A stretch of 64,000 bases of DNA, taken from assembly GCF_001434935.1 (NCBI RefSeq), contig NZ_AZEG01000005.1, forward strand, positions 62,001 to 126,000, given 5' to 3'. The position numbers and the translations under genes are program-made. The notes below the pieces were generated by a model, which saw only the letters and a list, made by a program, of their open reading frames with translations, was not told where the DNA came from and did not search any database. Positions 27,381-39,951 of the stretch are shown here, piece after piece. The stretch comes from Liquorilactobacillus uvarum DSM 19971 (GTDB lineage: Bacteria > Bacillota > Bacilli > Lactobacillales > Lactobacillaceae). Every line of letters begins with the position of its first letter. Within the stretch, counting starts at the first letter, position 1.

Positions 27381-27390
27381 GGAGGTTCGC

Positions 27391-28530
27391 ATGAAATTTA
27401 CAGTTAATCGAACAAACTTCATAAAAAGCTTAAATGATGTCCAAAGGGCTATCTCGTCTAAGACAACTATTCCAATATTAACGGGATTAAAATTAACTTT
27501 AGCAGCACAAGGACTAACACTGACAGGAAGCAATGCAGATATTTCAATAGAAACATTTATATCTGTAGATGACGACAGTGCTGAACTTCAAATTGAGGAA
27601 ACAGGGAAAATTGTTTTACCTGCTAGATTTTTTAGTGAGATTATAAAAAAATTGCCTGAAGCAGTCTTAACAATCAATGTAACAGAAAATTACCAAACAG
27701 AAATAACATCTGGACAAGCATCATTTACGATCAAAGGATTAGATGCAGATAATTATCCACACTTACCTGAAATTGATGAAACACAACATTTATCCTTGAC
27801 AAGTGATATTTTGAAACAGATAATCAGTCAAACTGTGATTGCTGTTTCTAATCAGGAAAGTCGACCTATCTTAACTGGTATTCATCTCGTAATCAAAGAC
27901 GAGGGGCTTATGGCGGTTGCAACTGATAGTCATCGATTAAGTCAACGTAAAATAACGATCGACAGTGGGCAAAACAATGCGTACGATATCATTGTTCCCG
28001 GAAAGTCTTTGAATGAATTAGCTAAAATGCTGCCAGATGATTCAAGTGACGTGGAATTAAGAATTTCAGAAAATCAAATTCTTTTTGTTTTTGGAAATAC
28101 ATCCTTTTATTCACGTTTACTCGAAGGAAACTATCCGGATACGGAACGTTTAATTCCTCAAAATTCAGAAACCACGATTGAATTTAATGCAGTAGAGTTC
28201 TTATCTTCAATTGAACGCGCATCCTTGTTGTCCCATGAAAGTCATAATAATATTGTGAAACTTTCTTTGGATGTACCAGAGCAAAAGGCAACAATTTACA
28301 GCAATTCCCCTGAAATCGGGAATGTTGAAGAAACTTTGAAATTCCAAAACTTAACAGGTAACACATTGGAAATATCATTTAACCCTGATTATATGAAAGA
28401 TGCATTGAGATCTTTTGGTCAAACGACGGTAACTGTTGCATTTACAAAACCGCTGCGTCCATTCACACTTGTTCCAAGTGAAGATCATGAACATTTTATT
28501 CAGTTAATTACACCAGTTAGAACTTTTTAA
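27391..28530 (+). CDS. dnaN: DNA polymerase III beta sliding clamp
   Basis: Ring-shaped processivity clamp, 379 aa, three repeated domains. The start MKFTVNRTNFIKSLNDVQRA and the end FIQLITPVRTF are typical, and the peptide-binding C-terminus is intact. AGGAGG precedes the ATG. It follows dnaA across the unwinding region and is closed by a GC-rich terminator at 28547-28584. Confidence 0.98.
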   Translation: MKFTVNRTNFIKSLNDVQRAISSKTTIPILTGLKLTLAAQGLTLTGSNADISIETFISVDDDSAELQIEETGKIVLPARFFSEIIKKLPEAVLTINVTENYQTEITSGQASFTIKGLDADNYPHLPEIDETQHLSLTSDILKQIISQTVIAVSNQESRPILTGIHLVIKDEGLMAVATDSHRLSQRKITIDSGQNNAYDIIVPGKSLNELAKMLPDDSSDVELRISENQILFVFGNTSFYSRLLEGNYPDTERLIPQNSETTIEFNAVEFLSSIERASLLSHESHNNIVKLSLDVPEQKATIYSNSPEIGNVEETLKFQNLTGNTLEISFNPDYMKDALRSFGQTTVTVAFTKPLRPFTLVPSEDHEHFIQLITPVRTF

Positions 28531-28546
28531 TTACTAAATTCATGCA

Positions 28547-28584
28547 GCGGCCTTATTCCTTTTAGGAGGGGCCGCCGTTTTTTT
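28547..28584 (+). terminator. Terminator of dnaN
   Basis: GCGGCC/GGCCGC arms followed by seven T residues. The next ~170 bases contain no gene, only the yaaA promoter. Confidence 0.8.
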
Positions 28585-28757
28585 ACTCTAAAATTTTAGC
28601 ATTGTAACAGATGAGGACTGTTTCCAAAGACACCATCGTTCTAAAAAATAAGCCAATTTGTAATTAAATTAGCTTATAAACGTTTTTAAACTATTTCAGT
28701 ATAAATCCATTCAAAGCCTATAAAATGTCTCTAAAGGCTTGTATGGGCTTTATAAAA

Positions 28758-28786
28758 TTGTTTTTTATATCAAAAAAGGTTATAAT
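28758..28786 (+). promoter_or_regulatory. Promoter of the yaaA-recF-gyrBA group
   Basis: TTGTTT (28758-28763), 17-base spacer, TATAAT (28781-28786), about 30 bases before the yaaA start. Confidence 0.65.
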
Positions 28787-28817
28787 CGAAGTATTAGGTA
28801 AAGGTAGGTGACGTCCG

Positions 28818-29048
28818 GTGGAAAAGGATCTTTTTTTGAGAACGCAGTACATAACATTAGGGCAATTTCTAAAAATTACGGGGATTATTGACTCGGGTGG
28901 ACGAGCAAAGTGGTTTTTACAAGAGAATAAGGTGTTAGTCAATGATGAAGCCGAGGCCCGCCGCGGACGCAAATTGCGCGCTGGGGACAAAGTTATAGTT
29001 CCAGATGCAGGTACTTTTATAATGCGTTCTAAACAGCAGGAAAAATAA
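28818..29048 (+). CDS. yaaA: S4-domain RNA-binding protein YaaA
   Basis: 76-aa S4-like protein found between dnaN and recF in most Firmicutes; it binds structured RNA and is linked to ribosome work. The core ITLGQFLKITGIIDSGGRAK and VLVNDEAEARRGRKLRAGDKV is the S4 signature. GTG start with GTAGGTGA upstream. Its stop overlaps the recF start by one base, so translation is coupled. Confidence 0.92.
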   Translation: MEKDLFLRTQYITLGQFLKITGIIDSGGRAKWFLQENKVLVNDEAEARRGRKLRAGDKVIVPDAGTFIMRSKQQEK

Positions 29049-30172
29049 TGTATTTAAGTGAGTTAGCATTGAAAAATTTTCGCAATTATGAAGATGTTGA
29101 GCTCTCTTTTTCTCCAAAAATTAATGTCCTAATTGGCGAAAATGCACAAGGAAAAACAAATTTACTCGAAGCAATTTATGTTCTTGCAATGACAAGAAGT
29201 CATCGCACAAGTAGTGAGCGTGAGCTTTTAACTTTTAAAAAAGAAAACGCCACTATTCGCGGGACGATTGAACGTAAATTGGGTAAACTTAAATTGGAAT
29301 TGATACTGAGTAAAAAGGGGAAAAAAGCAAAAGTTAATCATTTGGAGCAAGCACGACTTTCCCAGTATGTTGGACAGATGAATGTCATTTTATTTGCTCC
29401 CGAAGATTTAGCGCTTGTGAAAGGTGCACCGGCTGTAAGAAGAAGATTTATTGATATGGAATTTGGACAGATTGACCCACATTATCTGCACAATCTAAGC
29501 CAATATCGAACAATTTTGAAGCAGCGTAATAAATATCTGAAGCAGTTGCAATCAAAAAAAGCTGTGGACTTAGTTTTATTAGGTGTACTTTCAGATCAGC
29601 TGGCAGCTTTTGGAGCCGAAATAATTGCGCGGCGTTTGAAATTTCTAGATAAACTTGAGAAGTATGCACAGGAAATTCAAAATAATATAACTCAATCCAA
29701 AGAGAATTTGTCTTTTGAATATGAGGCAAGTATTTCAGAAGTTTCTGAAAAATCAGTTGATGAACTTTATGGTGTTTTACGGCAGAGCTTTGCTGACAAT
29801 AGTAAAAAGGAAATCTTTCAAGGTACGACCTTATATGGCCCCCATCGAGATGATGTACGTTTTTTGATCAACATGAGAAATGTGCAGACATATGGTTCGC
29901 AAGGTCAGCAAAGAACAACTGCTTTATCGGTTAAACTTGCTGAAATTGAGTTAATGAAGGAGGAAACGGGAGAATATCCAATCCTACTTTTAGATGATGT
30001 TTTGTCTGAACTTGATGGAGATAGGCAAACGCATTTATTGAAAACAATTCAAGATAAAGTACAAACTTTTTTGACAACACCTAGCCTTAGTGAAATTACT
30101 AGGCAGCTGATTGATGATCCTAAAATATTTAGAATCGCACAAGGAAAAGTTGAATTACAAAAAAGTAATTAG
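29048..30172 (+). CDS. recF: DNA repair and replication protein RecF
   Basis: SMC-like ATPase that loads RecA at gaps. Walker A GENAQGKTNLLEA is at about residues 30-42, the signature region YGSQGQQRTTALSVKLAE near 285, and Walker B PILLLDDVLSELD near 318. 374 aa is normal. It overlaps yaaA by one base and is followed by gyrB. Confidence 0.97.
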   Translation: MYLSELALKNFRNYEDVELSFSPKINVLIGENAQGKTNLLEAIYVLAMTRSHRTSSERELLTFKKENATIRGTIERKLGKLKLELILSKKGKKAKVNHLEQARLSQYVGQMNVILFAPEDLALVKGAPAVRRRFIDMEFGQIDPHYLHNLSQYRTILKQRNKYLKQLQSKKAVDLVLLGVLSDQLAAFGAEIIARRLKFLDKLEKYAQEIQNNITQSKENLSFEYEASISEVSEKSVDELYGVLRQSFADNSKKEIFQGTTLYGPHRDDVRFLINMRNVQTYGSQGQQRTTALSVKLAEIELMKEETGEYPILLLDDVLSELDGDRQTHLLKTIQDKVQTFLTTPSLSEITRQLIDDPKIFRIAQGKVELQKSN

Positions 30173-32164
<1,992 letters not shown>

Positions 32165-32239
32165 AAATTTCCCAGGAAATATTCGAGGATATCTATTTTC
32201 TGAAATGTTAAAAAGGTTTAAAAGTAGGAGGTAGGAATA

Positions 32240-34759
32240 TTGGTAGAATTACCAAATCGAGTGGAGAAAACGGATTTGTCTGGTATCATGCGTAAATCTT
32301 TCCTAGATTATGCAATGAGTGTTATTGTGGCTCGAGCTTTGCCAGATGTTCGTGACGGATTGAAGCCGGTTCATCGACGCATTTTATATGGAATGAATGA
32401 GCTGGGAGTTTCACCAGATAAGCCATACAAAAAATCTGCGAGGATTGTCGGTGATGTGATGGGAAAGTATCATCCTCACGGTGACTCAGCAATATATGAA
32501 TCAATGGTCAGAATGGCTCAGGATTTCAGTTACCGATACATGTTGGTTGACGGACATGGGAATTTTGGATCAGTCGATGGTGACGGTGCAGCTGCTATGC
32601 GATATACTGAAGCTAGAATGAGTAAAATAGCGACGGAAATGCTGCGAGATATTAACAAGAATACAATTGATTTTAAGGAAAACTATGACGGTACTGAACG
32701 TGAACCTAAAGTTTTACCAGCACGTTTCCCTAATTTGTTAGTCAACGGAGCAACGGGTATTGCCGTTGGGATGACCACCAATATTCCACCGCATAATTTA
32801 AAAGAGGTTATTTCAGGGCTGCATATCTTGATGGATAATCCTGAGGCAACAACAGCCGACTTGATGGAGGTTATCAAAGGTCCTGATTTTCCAACAGGTG
32901 CAATCGTCATAGGAAAGTCTGGAATAAGAAAAGCCTATGAAACGGGCAGAGGCACGGTTACTCTCCGGGCTAAAGTTGAGATAGAAGAGCTCAAGAGTGG
33001 TAAAGAAGTAATTGTGGTTCATGAACTACCATACATGGTCAACAAAGCAAAATTAATCGAGCGGATAGCCGAGTTAGCGCGAGAAAAGAAAATTGAGGGA
33101 ATTACAGATATCAGAGATGAATCTGATCGCGAAGGTCTGCGGATAACAATCGATGTCCGGAAGGATATGAGTGCGTCAGTTGTTTTGAATAATTTATATA
33201 AAATGACATTGATGCAAACAACTTTTAGTTTTAATATGTTGGCGATTGTAAATGGGACACCACGGATTTTAAATTTGAAACAAATTTTGCAGTATTACCT
33301 TAAGCATCAGGAAAGTGTAATCAGACGTCGAACTGAATTCGAGTTAAAGAAGGCTCAGGCTCGTGCACATATCCTGGAAGGCTTGCGCATTGCATTGGAT
33401 CATATTGATGCCATCATTAATATTATTCGCGGTTCAAAAAGTGGTGAAATTGCAAAGTCTCGTTTGATTAATGAATACCAATTGTCGGACAAGCAAGCAC
33501 AGGCAATTCTGGATATGCGTCTAGTTAAATTAACTGGTTTGGAACGTGATAAGATTGAGGATGAGTATCAGCGCTTGATGGAAGCTATTGCCGATTACAA
33601 GGATATTTTGGCACATCAAGAACGAATTGACCAGATAATATACAAAGAACTGCTTGAGATACAGGAGAAGTATGGCGACGATCGCCGAACCGAATTAATG
33701 GTTGGAGAAGTTTTAAGTCTTGAAGATGAAGATCTGATTGAAGAAGAAGAAATTGTTGTTACGTTAACACATAATGGATATGTTAAAAGATTACCAACCA
33801 GTGAATTCAAGTCTCAACGGCGCGGAGGTCGTGGTGTCCAAGGTATGGGTGTTCATGATGATGACTTCATTGAGCATTTGACTACTACCTCTACACATGA
33901 AGGTATTTTGTTCTTTACAAATATGGGAAAAGTATATCGAATGAAAGGATACGAGATTCCTGAGTACGGGCGTGCTGCTAAAGGAATTCCTGTTATTAAT
34001 TTATTAGGAATTGATTCAGGTGAGAAGATTCAAGCGGTGATCAATGTCTCCAGAAACAATGAAGATCAGAAGAGCTATCTTTTCTTTACTACACGTCAAG
34101 GGACTGTTAAACGAACAGCAGTTGATGAATTTTCGAACATAAGAAGCAATGGACTTAAGGCTATTACACTCAAAGATGGGGACGAACTAATGAGTGTTCA
34201 GATTACTAATAGCAAACGCAACATCATTATCGGGACTCATCTAGGCTACGCAGTTAGCTTTGCCGAAGAAGCCGTGAGAGCAATGGGAAGGTCTGCGGCC
34301 GGTGTTCGCGGAATTCGTTTACGTGAGGGAGACTACGTTGTTGGTGCAGACATATTGTATCCAGACAGTCGCGTTTTTGTTATTAGTGAAAAAGGTTTTG
34401 GCAAGCAAACAGCATCGAAAGAATACCCGATTAAGGGACGTGGCGGCAAGGGAATTAAAACAGCCAATATCACCGAGAAAAATGGTCCGTTAGCCGGACT
34501 GACCACGGTCCTTGGAGGAGAAGATATAATGCTGATTACGAATAAGGGAGTAATGATTCGTTTCGGAATTGATAGTGTTTCTCAGACTGGACGTGCAACG
34601 CTTGGTGTTCATTTGATCAAGGTTAACGAAGATGCAGCAGTTTCGACAATGGCGAAAGTGGAGCCTGAACAGATGACGGCAGAATCAGTTGAATCAACAG
34701 AACCAACAGAACCAACAGAACCAACAGAACCAACAGAACAAGAAGACGATAAAGAATAA
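32240..34759 (+). CDS. gyrA: DNA gyrase subunit A
   Basis: DNA-cleaving subunit. TTG start after GTAGGAGG. The quinolone-resistance region reads [15 protein letters not shown], so the usual serine and glutamate positions are wild type. The catalytic tyrosine lies in [11 protein letters not shown]. Six C-terminal beta-propeller blades include the GyrA box QRRGGRG (about 529). After the last blade the protein ends in a low-complexity tail of repeated EPT, encoded by a nine-base repeat at 34691-34738. Length 839 aa. Confidence 0.98.
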   Translation: MVELPNRVEKTDLSGIMRKSFLDYAMSVIVARALPDVRDGLKPVHRRILYGMNELGVSPDKPYKKSARIVGDVMGKYHPHGDSAIYESMVRMAQDFSYRYMLVDGHGNFGSVDGDGAAAMRYTEARMSKIATEMLRDINKNTIDFKENYDGTEREPKVLPARFPNLLVNGATGIAVGMTTNIPPHNLKEVISGLHILMDNPEATTADLMEVIKGPDFPTGAIVIGKSGIRKAYETGRGTVTLRAKVEIEELKSGKEVIVVHELPYMVNKAKLIERIAELAREKKIEGITDIRDESDREGLRITIDVRKDMSASVVLNNLYKMTLMQTTFSFNMLAIVNGTPRILNLKQILQYYLKHQESVIRRRTEFELKKAQARAHILEGLRIALDHIDAIINIIRGSKSGEIAKSRLINEYQLSDKQAQAILDMRLVKLTGLERDKIEDEYQRLMEAIADYKDILAHQERIDQIIYKELLEIQEKYGDDRRTELMVGEVLSLEDEDLIEEEEIVVTLTHNGYVKRLPTSEFKSQRRGGRGVQGMGVHDDDFIEHLTTTSTHEGILFFTNMGKVYRMKGYEIPEYGRAAKGIPVINLLGIDSGEKIQAVINVSRNNEDQKSYLFFTTRQGTVKRTAVDEFSNIRSNGLKAITLKDGDELMSVQITNSKRNIIIGTHLGYAVSFAEEAVRAMGRSAAGVRGIRLREGDYVVGADILYPDSRVFVISEKGFGKQTASKEYPIKGRGGKGIKTANITEKNGPLAGLTTVLGGEDIMLITNKGVMIRFGIDSVSQTGRATLGVHLIKVNEDAAVSTMAKVEPEQMTAESVESTEPTEPTEPTEPTEQEDDKE
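34691..34738 (+). repeat. Nine-base tandem repeat in gyrA tail
   Basis: One GAATCAACA followed by four GAACCAACA units, encoding E-S-T then E-P-T repeats near the GyrA C-terminus. Unit length is a multiple of three, so changes in copy number keep the frame. Confidence 0.85.
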
Positions 34760-34828
34760 AAAGAATATTTTCAAGAGGATTCCGATAAACCTGCGTACTT
34801 AATAGTTGTAAGGTCATCAGGGGTCCTC

Positions 34829-34857
34829 TTGCATTATCCATCTTTAAATGTTATAAT
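34829..34857 (+). promoter_or_regulatory. rpsF operon promoter
   Basis: TTGCAT (34829-34834), 17-base spacer, TATAAT (34852-34857). A leader of about 90 bases follows, containing GTTCTT/AAGAAC (about 34907-34925). It may hold the S6:S18 autoregulatory structure, but the CCG-containing fold could not be confirmed. A CAAGAGGA/TCCTCTTG inverted repeat (34772-34831), possibly a gyrA stop signal, overlaps the -35. Confidence 0.7.
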
Positions 34858-34953
34858 TTTTATTCGTTAGTATCTAACTAGAAATAGCATTAGATTACTT
34901 TCCTTGTTCTTAAAAAATAAGAACCAATAGTCCATAAGGAGGTGTAAACAGTC

Positions 34954-35241
34954 ATGACTTACGAAATTACTTATATTATCAGCCCAGCCATCGATGAAGC
35001 TGCAAAAGCTGCTTTAGTAGAGCGTTTTGATGGAGTTTTAAAAGACAACGGTGCTGAAGTCGTAGATTCAAAAGACTGGTCTAAGCGTCGTTTTGCTTAC
35101 GAAATCGGTGGTTTTACAGAAGGTATTTACCATATCGTTAACGTAAAGGCTGATGATGCAGTAGCAATTGATGAATTTGATCGTCTTGCTAAGATCAACG
35201 AAGGAATCTTACGTCACATGATAGTTAAACGTGAAGCTTAA
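34954..35241 (+). CDS. rpsF: 30S ribosomal protein S6
   Basis: 95-aa platform ribosomal protein; forms a complex with S18. [16 protein letters not shown] at the start and [19 protein letters not shown] in the middle are diagnostic. AAGGAGG ribosome site. First gene of the rpsF-ssb-rpsR operon. Confidence 0.97.
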   Translation: MTYEITYIISPAIDEAAKAALVERFDGVLKDNGAEVVDSKDWSKRRFAYEIGGFTEGIYHIVNVKADDAVAIDEFDRLAKINEGILRHMIVKREA

Positions 35242-35274
35242 TTATTTTGAAATTAAAAAAGGAGGAACGGAATC

Positions 35275-35802
35275 TTGATCAATAGAGCTGTTCTTGTAGG
35301 TCGATTAACACGTGATCCAGATTTGCGTTATACCGGCAGTGGAGTAGCCGTTGGAACATTTACGGTTGCTGTCAATCGTCAATTTACTAATCAGCAAGGG
35401 GAACGTGAAGCTGATTTCATTAATTGCGTAATTTGGCGTAAAGCAGCAGAAAATTTTGCTAATTTTACTCACAAAGGTTCATTGGTTGGAGTAGATGGTC
35501 GAATTCAAACTCGCTCATACGAAAATCAACAGGGTAATCGTGTTTATGTGACTGAAATTGTTGTTGATAGTTTTTCATTGCTTGAATCTCGTTCACAATC
35601 AGAACGTTATCAACAGCAACATGGCAACGATACGCAAGGTTCCGCTTCCTCTCAAAATGGATCTGGTACAAGCAATGATAATTTGTTTGGAGGTCCGGCT
35701 AAAAATAATCCTGCAAAAGAGCAGGGCAATAATGATGATGTCGATCCTTTTGCAGATAATGGAAAACAGATAGATATCTCAGATGATGACTTACCATTTT
35801 AA
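35275..35802 (+). CDS. ssb: Single-stranded DNA-binding protein
   Basis: OB-fold tetrameric SSB, 175 aa, between rpsF and rpsR. TTG start, ten bases after AAAGGAGGA. The OB fold spans residues 1-105 ([37 protein letters not shown]). A Gln/Asn/Ser-rich linker follows, and the acidic partner-binding tip ends DISDDDLPF. Confidence 0.97.
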   Translation: MINRAVLVGRLTRDPDLRYTGSGVAVGTFTVAVNRQFTNQQGEREADFINCVIWRKAAENFANFTHKGSLVGVDGRIQTRSYENQQGNRVYVTEIVVDSFSLLESRSQSERYQQQHGNDTQGSASSQNGSGTSNDNLFGGPAKNNPAKEQGNNDDVDPFADNGKQIDISDDDLPF

Positions 35803-35822
35803 TCCAAAGGGAGGGAAATTAA

Positions 35823-36059
35823 ATGGCACAACAACGTAGAGGCGGACGCCGTCGCCGTAAGGTAGATTTTATTGCGGCCAATCACATTGAATATATTGAT
35901 TACAAAGATACTGATCTTTTGAAACGTTTTATCTCAGAACGAGGCAAGATTTTACCACGTCGAGTAACGGGAACAAGTGCTAAAAACCAGCGTCGTTTAA
36001 CTATCGCAGTTAAGCGTTCACGTATTATGGGCTTTTTACCATTTGTTACAGAGGACTAA
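35823..36059 (+). CDS. rpsR: 30S ribosomal protein S18
   Basis: 78-aa basic protein with the S18 core [22 protein letters not shown] and [26 protein letters not shown] ribosome site. Last gene of the rpsF operon, with a terminator 15 bases later. Confidence 0.97.
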   Translation: MAQQRRGGRRRRKVDFIAANHIEYIDYKDTDLLKRFISERGKILPRRVTGTSAKNQRRLTIAVKRSRIMGFLPFVTED

Positions 36060-36073
36060 GAAAAAAGAAAAAC

Positions 36074-36104
36074 AAGGCACGGTTTCCCGAGCCTTATTTT
36101 TTTT
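36074..36104 (+). terminator. Terminator of the rpsF-ssb-rpsR operon
   Basis: AAGGC-A-CGG pairs with CCG-A-GCCTT around a short loop, followed by a run of eight T. Confidence 0.85.
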
Positions 36105-36265
36105 GCTCAAAAAGCTAATTAAAAAATTTAAATACTATATATTGTGCCATGTGTCATTAGTTGATCAACATATTGGAATGTCAAGACTGGTTTTTCTTAA
36201 ATTTAGCGCATATACTTGTAAAGCGTGAGCCACTCAAACATGAAATTCAGAAAAATGTTTTTATT

Positions 36266-36275
36266 CTGTCGACAG
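36266..36275. promoter_or_regulatory. Palindrome upstream of pnuC
   Basis: CTGTCGACAG, a perfect ten-base palindrome 55 bases before the pnuC start, in a gap that has no clear consensus promoter. It could be an operator for a niacin regulator such as NiaR, known to control pnuC in Firmicutes, but the site does not clearly match a remembered consensus. Confidence 0.3.
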
Positions 36276-36330
36276 GAAAGTACCTGAATTAATTGAAAGT
36301 GCTCTAAATTTTAAGGAGGTTATTATCAAG

Positions 36331-37101
36331 ATGTTTAATCGCTATATTGATGTACTAACAAACTTACCAAGCTATTCTAAGAATGTTTTTCGAAAGGACT
36401 ATTTTAGCTGGTTACTGAATCAATGTCGCGGCTGGGGAAAGTTTAGTTATGGACTATTGATTTTTAATTTTATTTTACAGATTTTTTCATTACTGCAATC
36501 ATTTAATGTGGCTCCTCTTCAATCTGTTGTTTCGTTTATCGGCGGTAATCTCTCTGTGGCCTGTGTTATCGGAATTTCAAATCGTTCTGGTATTCAGGGG
36601 TGGGCAGGTGCTGTCAGTGCTATCTGCATTGCTTCAGTGGGCTTTATGGCGGGAAATTATGCAACTGCTTGGGAACAAATCGGGTATTTGCTTTTCCTTG
36701 ATTTTTTCTGCATTTTGGATCCAAAATGGAATGATAATATTCAAGCTGAAAAATTTGAGAACCGGTTTGAATGGATAGCGTATGTCATTTTCTTTGGTTT
36801 GGCATGGGCAGTTCTCTACTATATCTTTAGTTTAACTAGTGATCCGCGTGTTTTCTTAGATAGTTTAAATTTGGCAATGGCCATCACCGGATCATTGCTA
36901 GAATTGAATCGAAAACGTGAACAGTATTATGTGTGGACTATTAGTTCGATTTTCACAATTGCATTATGGATGCAGACTATGCTGCAAGGAGATGGAAATT
37001 TTGCTTTGATTTTCAGTTATGGCGTCTTCTTCTTAAATGATATGTATGCATTCTTTAGTGTTCGGGGATGGTTTCGTTCAAATACACATACAGAAGCTTA
37101 G
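36331..37101 (+). CDS. pnuC: PnuC-family nicotinamide riboside transporter
   Basis: Membrane facilitator for NAD precursors, 256 aa with about seven hydrophobic segments. Family features are YFSWLLNQCRGWGKFSYG at the N-terminus, a conserved QGWAGAVSA region and the tryptophan-containing substrate segment EQYYVWTISSIFTIALWM (about 196-213). GGAGG lies eleven bases upstream of the ATG. It stands as its own unit between two terminators. PnuC paralogues for other vitamins exist, so the exact cargo is inferred. Confidence 0.88.
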   Translation: MFNRYIDVLTNLPSYSKNVFRKDYFSWLLNQCRGWGKFSYGLLIFNFILQIFSLLQSFNVAPLQSVVSFIGGNLSVACVIGISNRSGIQGWAGAVSAICIASVGFMAGNYATAWEQIGYLLFLDFFCILDPKWNDNIQAEKFENRFEWIAYVIFFGLAWAVLYYIFSLTSDPRVFLDSLNLAMAITGSLLELNRKREQYYVWTISSIFTIALWMQTMLQGDGNFALIFSYGVFFLNDMYAFFSVRGWFRSNTHTEA

Positions 37102-37112
37102 TATGATACAAA

Positions 37113-37157
37113 AACAAAAAAGCTGTGAGTTCAATAACTAAACTCACAGCTTTTTTG
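37113..37157 (+). terminator. Terminator of pnuC
   Basis: Perfect stem AAAAAGCTGTGAGTT / AACTCACAGCTTTTT with T run. Confidence 0.85.
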
Positions 37158-37397
37158 TTTTTGTAAAGTCGAATTTAAAAAGATATTTATAAAAATAGTT
37201 GGACATACTAGTTAATTTTGTATCTGATGTAACAGTTTGTTGTTTGTGATAAAATAGAAAGAACGATGAGCTTTTTATATTTTATGCTATCATATGAGAC
37301 TGTATACTGGTTAAGAAATCTATAGGGTAAAACCCATGGCTGATTTTGATCTGATTTACGGTTTTGGTTAATATTCACAGAATGTGAGGAGAAGATA

Positions 37398-39401
37398 GTG
37401 AAACAATTTTTTTCAAAGGATTTCTGGCATTTGCCGGCTTTTATGAAAAATAACAAGATAATGTTAATCGCAATCTTTCTTTTATTACTTTCAATAGTTT
37501 GCGAGATAATGGCGTTTCTTGTGAATCCAATTTTAGGTCTGGTTCTTTTAGTTTTGGTTGTGCTAACAATTGCAGTGGCGTTTTTTACGCTAAAGGAAAT
37601 TACAGAGGATACCAATGAATATATTTCGGATTTGTCCTACCGTATTAAGCGTGGTGAACAAGAATCGCTAATAAAAATGCCGATTGGAATTTTATTTTTA
37701 AGTGAGAAGGGTGAGATAGAGTGGATTAACCCTTACCTGCAAAAATATTTTGGCAAAAATGAAGTGTTAGGGAAGTCTGTGTCTGAAGTTGATGAAGAAT
37801 TAGCTACTTTAATCAAAGAAAACTATAAAACTAAGGGTGCTCTGGAAGTTTCTTGGGGCAAACGTAGGTTTCAGATGCTGATACAAAATGATATTCATGC
37901 GGTATATTTGATGGATGTGACAAAATATGCTCAAATTGAGCAGCATGACCGTGATACAGGAATTGTTGTCGGTCAAATTTTTCTGGATAACTATGATGAG
38001 GTTACCCAGACGATGACTGATAAAAAAGTTTCCAATTTAAGCAATTATGTGACCAATGAATTGTCTAATTGGGCTAAACGTTTTGAAATGTATCTTAAAC
38101 GAATTGATGATGACCATTTTTTTGTTGTGGCTTATGCAGGAGTTCTAAAACAGTTAGAAGATGAGAAGTTTAGGATACTAGATCGAATTCGTGAAAGAAC
38201 TTCAAAACAAAACTTTCCGTTAACGTTAAGCATCGGAATAGCCTACGATGATGATAATTTAGCTGCTTTAGCCAGACTCGCTCAAAGTAATCTAGATTTG
38301 GCTCTTGGCCGCGGGGGCGATCAGGTCGTTGTGAAGACACCTAATGGACAGGCTCGCTTCTATGGTGGGAAAACAAACCCAATGGAGAAGAGGACCCGCG
38401 TTCGAGCACGCATGATCTCACAGGCTTTACAGGAGTTGATGAGTCAGTCGGAGCAAATTTTTGTGATGGGTCATAAACAACCGGATATGGATTCTGTTGG
38501 TGCATGTCTTGGAATTAGGCGAATTGCTGCCATGAACAAAAAAAAGTGCTGGATTGTTCTGGATAAAGACGGTCTGCACTCTGACGTTGAGCGGCTGATG
38601 GAGGAACTTGAACAGTATCCAGATATAAAGGGAAACATTATCTCGGCTGAGGAAGCGCTGGAAAAAACGACAGAACAAAGTTTGTTAATAATGGTCGATC
38701 ATTCTAAACCATCGATTTCAGTCAGTGAGGAACTTTATACTAAATTAATCAACCGCGTAATGGTGATCGATCATCATCGCCGTGGTGAAGAGTTTCCTGA
38801 AAATCCAATCTTAGTTTATATTGAACCTTACGCATCATCAACGTGTGAATTGATAACAGAAATGTTCGAATATCAATCCAAGGAGAGTGAACCGATTAAC
38901 AAGATAGAAGCAACAGCAATGTTGACAGGGATTATCGTAGATACAAGATCATTTTCTCTGCGAACAGGAACGAGAACATTTGATGCGGCTAGTTACTTGC
39001 GTTCAGTTGGGGCAGATTCAGCTATGTCACAGCATTTTATGAAAGAAAATGCCGACAATTTCTTGCAACGCAATCATTTAATTGATCGTGTAGAGTTTAT
39101 TGGTGAAAATTTGGCGTTGTGTGCCGGTGAGGTAGATAAAATTTATGATCCGGTGACTGCGGCACAAGCTGCAGATGCACTTCTTACAGTTAGCGGAGTT
39201 GAGGCTTCATTCGTTGTTACGCAACGTAAGGATGGAAAAGTGGGAATATCTGCACGCAGCAATGGAAAGGCCAATGTCCAAGTCGTTATGGAACAGTTGG
39301 GTGGAGGCGGTCATCTTTCGAATGCGGCAACACAACTGGAAGGTGTTTCAGTTAGCGAGGCACGAGAACAACTTTTAGATGTTCTGAAAAAAGAAAATTA
39401 G
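37398..39401 (+). CDS. gdpP: Cyclic-di-AMP phosphodiesterase GdpP
   Basis: Membrane-bound enzyme hydrolysing c-di-AMP, controlling potassium, turgor and cell-wall stress. GTG start after GAGGAGAAG. Two transmembrane segments (about 18-60) are followed by a PAS-like domain (85-150), a degenerate GGDEF (about 170-300), a DHH domain with GHKQPDMDSVGACLG (about 355) and VIDHHRRGEEF (about 455), and DHHA1 with LGGGGHLSNAATQ near the C-terminus. 667 aa is the usual length. rplI follows 25 bases later, the conserved order. Confidence 0.96.
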   Translation: MKQFFSKDFWHLPAFMKNNKIMLIAIFLLLLSIVCEIMAFLVNPILGLVLLVLVVLTIAVAFFTLKEITEDTNEYISDLSYRIKRGEQESLIKMPIGILFLSEKGEIEWINPYLQKYFGKNEVLGKSVSEVDEELATLIKENYKTKGALEVSWGKRRFQMLIQNDIHAVYLMDVTKYAQIEQHDRDTGIVVGQIFLDNYDEVTQTMTDKKVSNLSNYVTNELSNWAKRFEMYLKRIDDDHFFVVAYAGVLKQLEDEKFRILDRIRERTSKQNFPLTLSIGIAYDDDNLAALARLAQSNLDLALGRGGDQVVVKTPNGQARFYGGKTNPMEKRTRVRARMISQALQELMSQSEQIFVMGHKQPDMDSVGACLGIRRIAAMNKKKCWIVLDKDGLHSDVERLMEELEQYPDIKGNIISAEEALEKTTEQSLLIMVDHSKPSISVSEELYTKLINRVMVIDHHRRGEEFPENPILVYIEPYASSTCELITEMFEYQSKESEPINKIEATAMLTGIIVDTRSFSLRTGTRTFDAASYLRSVGADSAMSQHFMKENADNFLQRNHLIDRVEFIGENLALCAGEVDKIYDPVTAAQAADALLTVSGVEASFVVTQRKDGKVGISARSNGKANVQVVMEQLGGGGHLSNAATQLEGVSVSEAREQLLDVLKKEN

Positions 39402-39426
39402 AGTTTTATTTTGAGGAGGATTTAGA

Positions 39427-39876
39427 ATGAAAGTTATTTTTGTACAAGATGTTAGAGGCAAGGGAAAACGTGGAGAAGTCAAGGATATTCCTGATGGGTA
39501 TGCCAATTTTTTGATGAAGGCAAATAAAGCTAAAGCTGCAACAGCACAGGCAATGAGTCAATTGAAAGCACAACAACGTGCTGAAGAAAAGAAAGATGCT
39601 GAAATTTTAGCAGAAGCAAAAGTACTTAAAGAAAAATTGGAATCTGGTAAAATGGTCGTTGAACTGAAAGCGAAAGCCGGAGAAGATGGAAGATTGTTTG
39701 GTTCGATTACAAGCAAACAAGTAGCACAGGCACTTGTTAAGCAGTATGGCTTAAAGATCGACAAGCGCAAGATGGATTTGCCAGAGCCTATCAAAGTTCT
39801 TGGGTACACAAATATACCAGTTAAATTGCACACCAAAGTCAGTGCTAAAATCCGAGTTCATATAGCAGAAAAATAG
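39427..39876 (+). CDS. rplI: 50S ribosomal protein L9
   Basis: 149-aa ribosomal protein; two globular ends joined by a long helix. The start [26 protein letters not shown] is typical, and the C-terminal domain has DGRLFGSIT. It lies between gdpP and dnaC in the conserved order; GAGGAGG ribosome site. Confidence 0.97.
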   Translation: MKVIFVQDVRGKGKRGEVKDIPDGYANFLMKANKAKAATAQAMSQLKAQQRAEEKKDAEILAEAKVLKEKLESGKMVVELKAKAGEDGRLFGSITSKQVAQALVKQYGLKIDKRKMDLPEPIKVLGYTNIPVKLHTKVSAKIRVHIAEK

Positions 39877-39951
39877 CAAATATAGAGGTTTCGACAATTC
39901 GAACAGAACGTCCTTAATGTTTAGGCTTATTTGGAGTGAGAGGAAAAAAAG

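Noticed and set aside
34772-34831. Rho-independent terminator after gyrA
   Set aside because: The CAAGAGGA/TCCTCTTG arms are more than 40 bases apart and no T run follows; it is noted only with the rpsF promoter.
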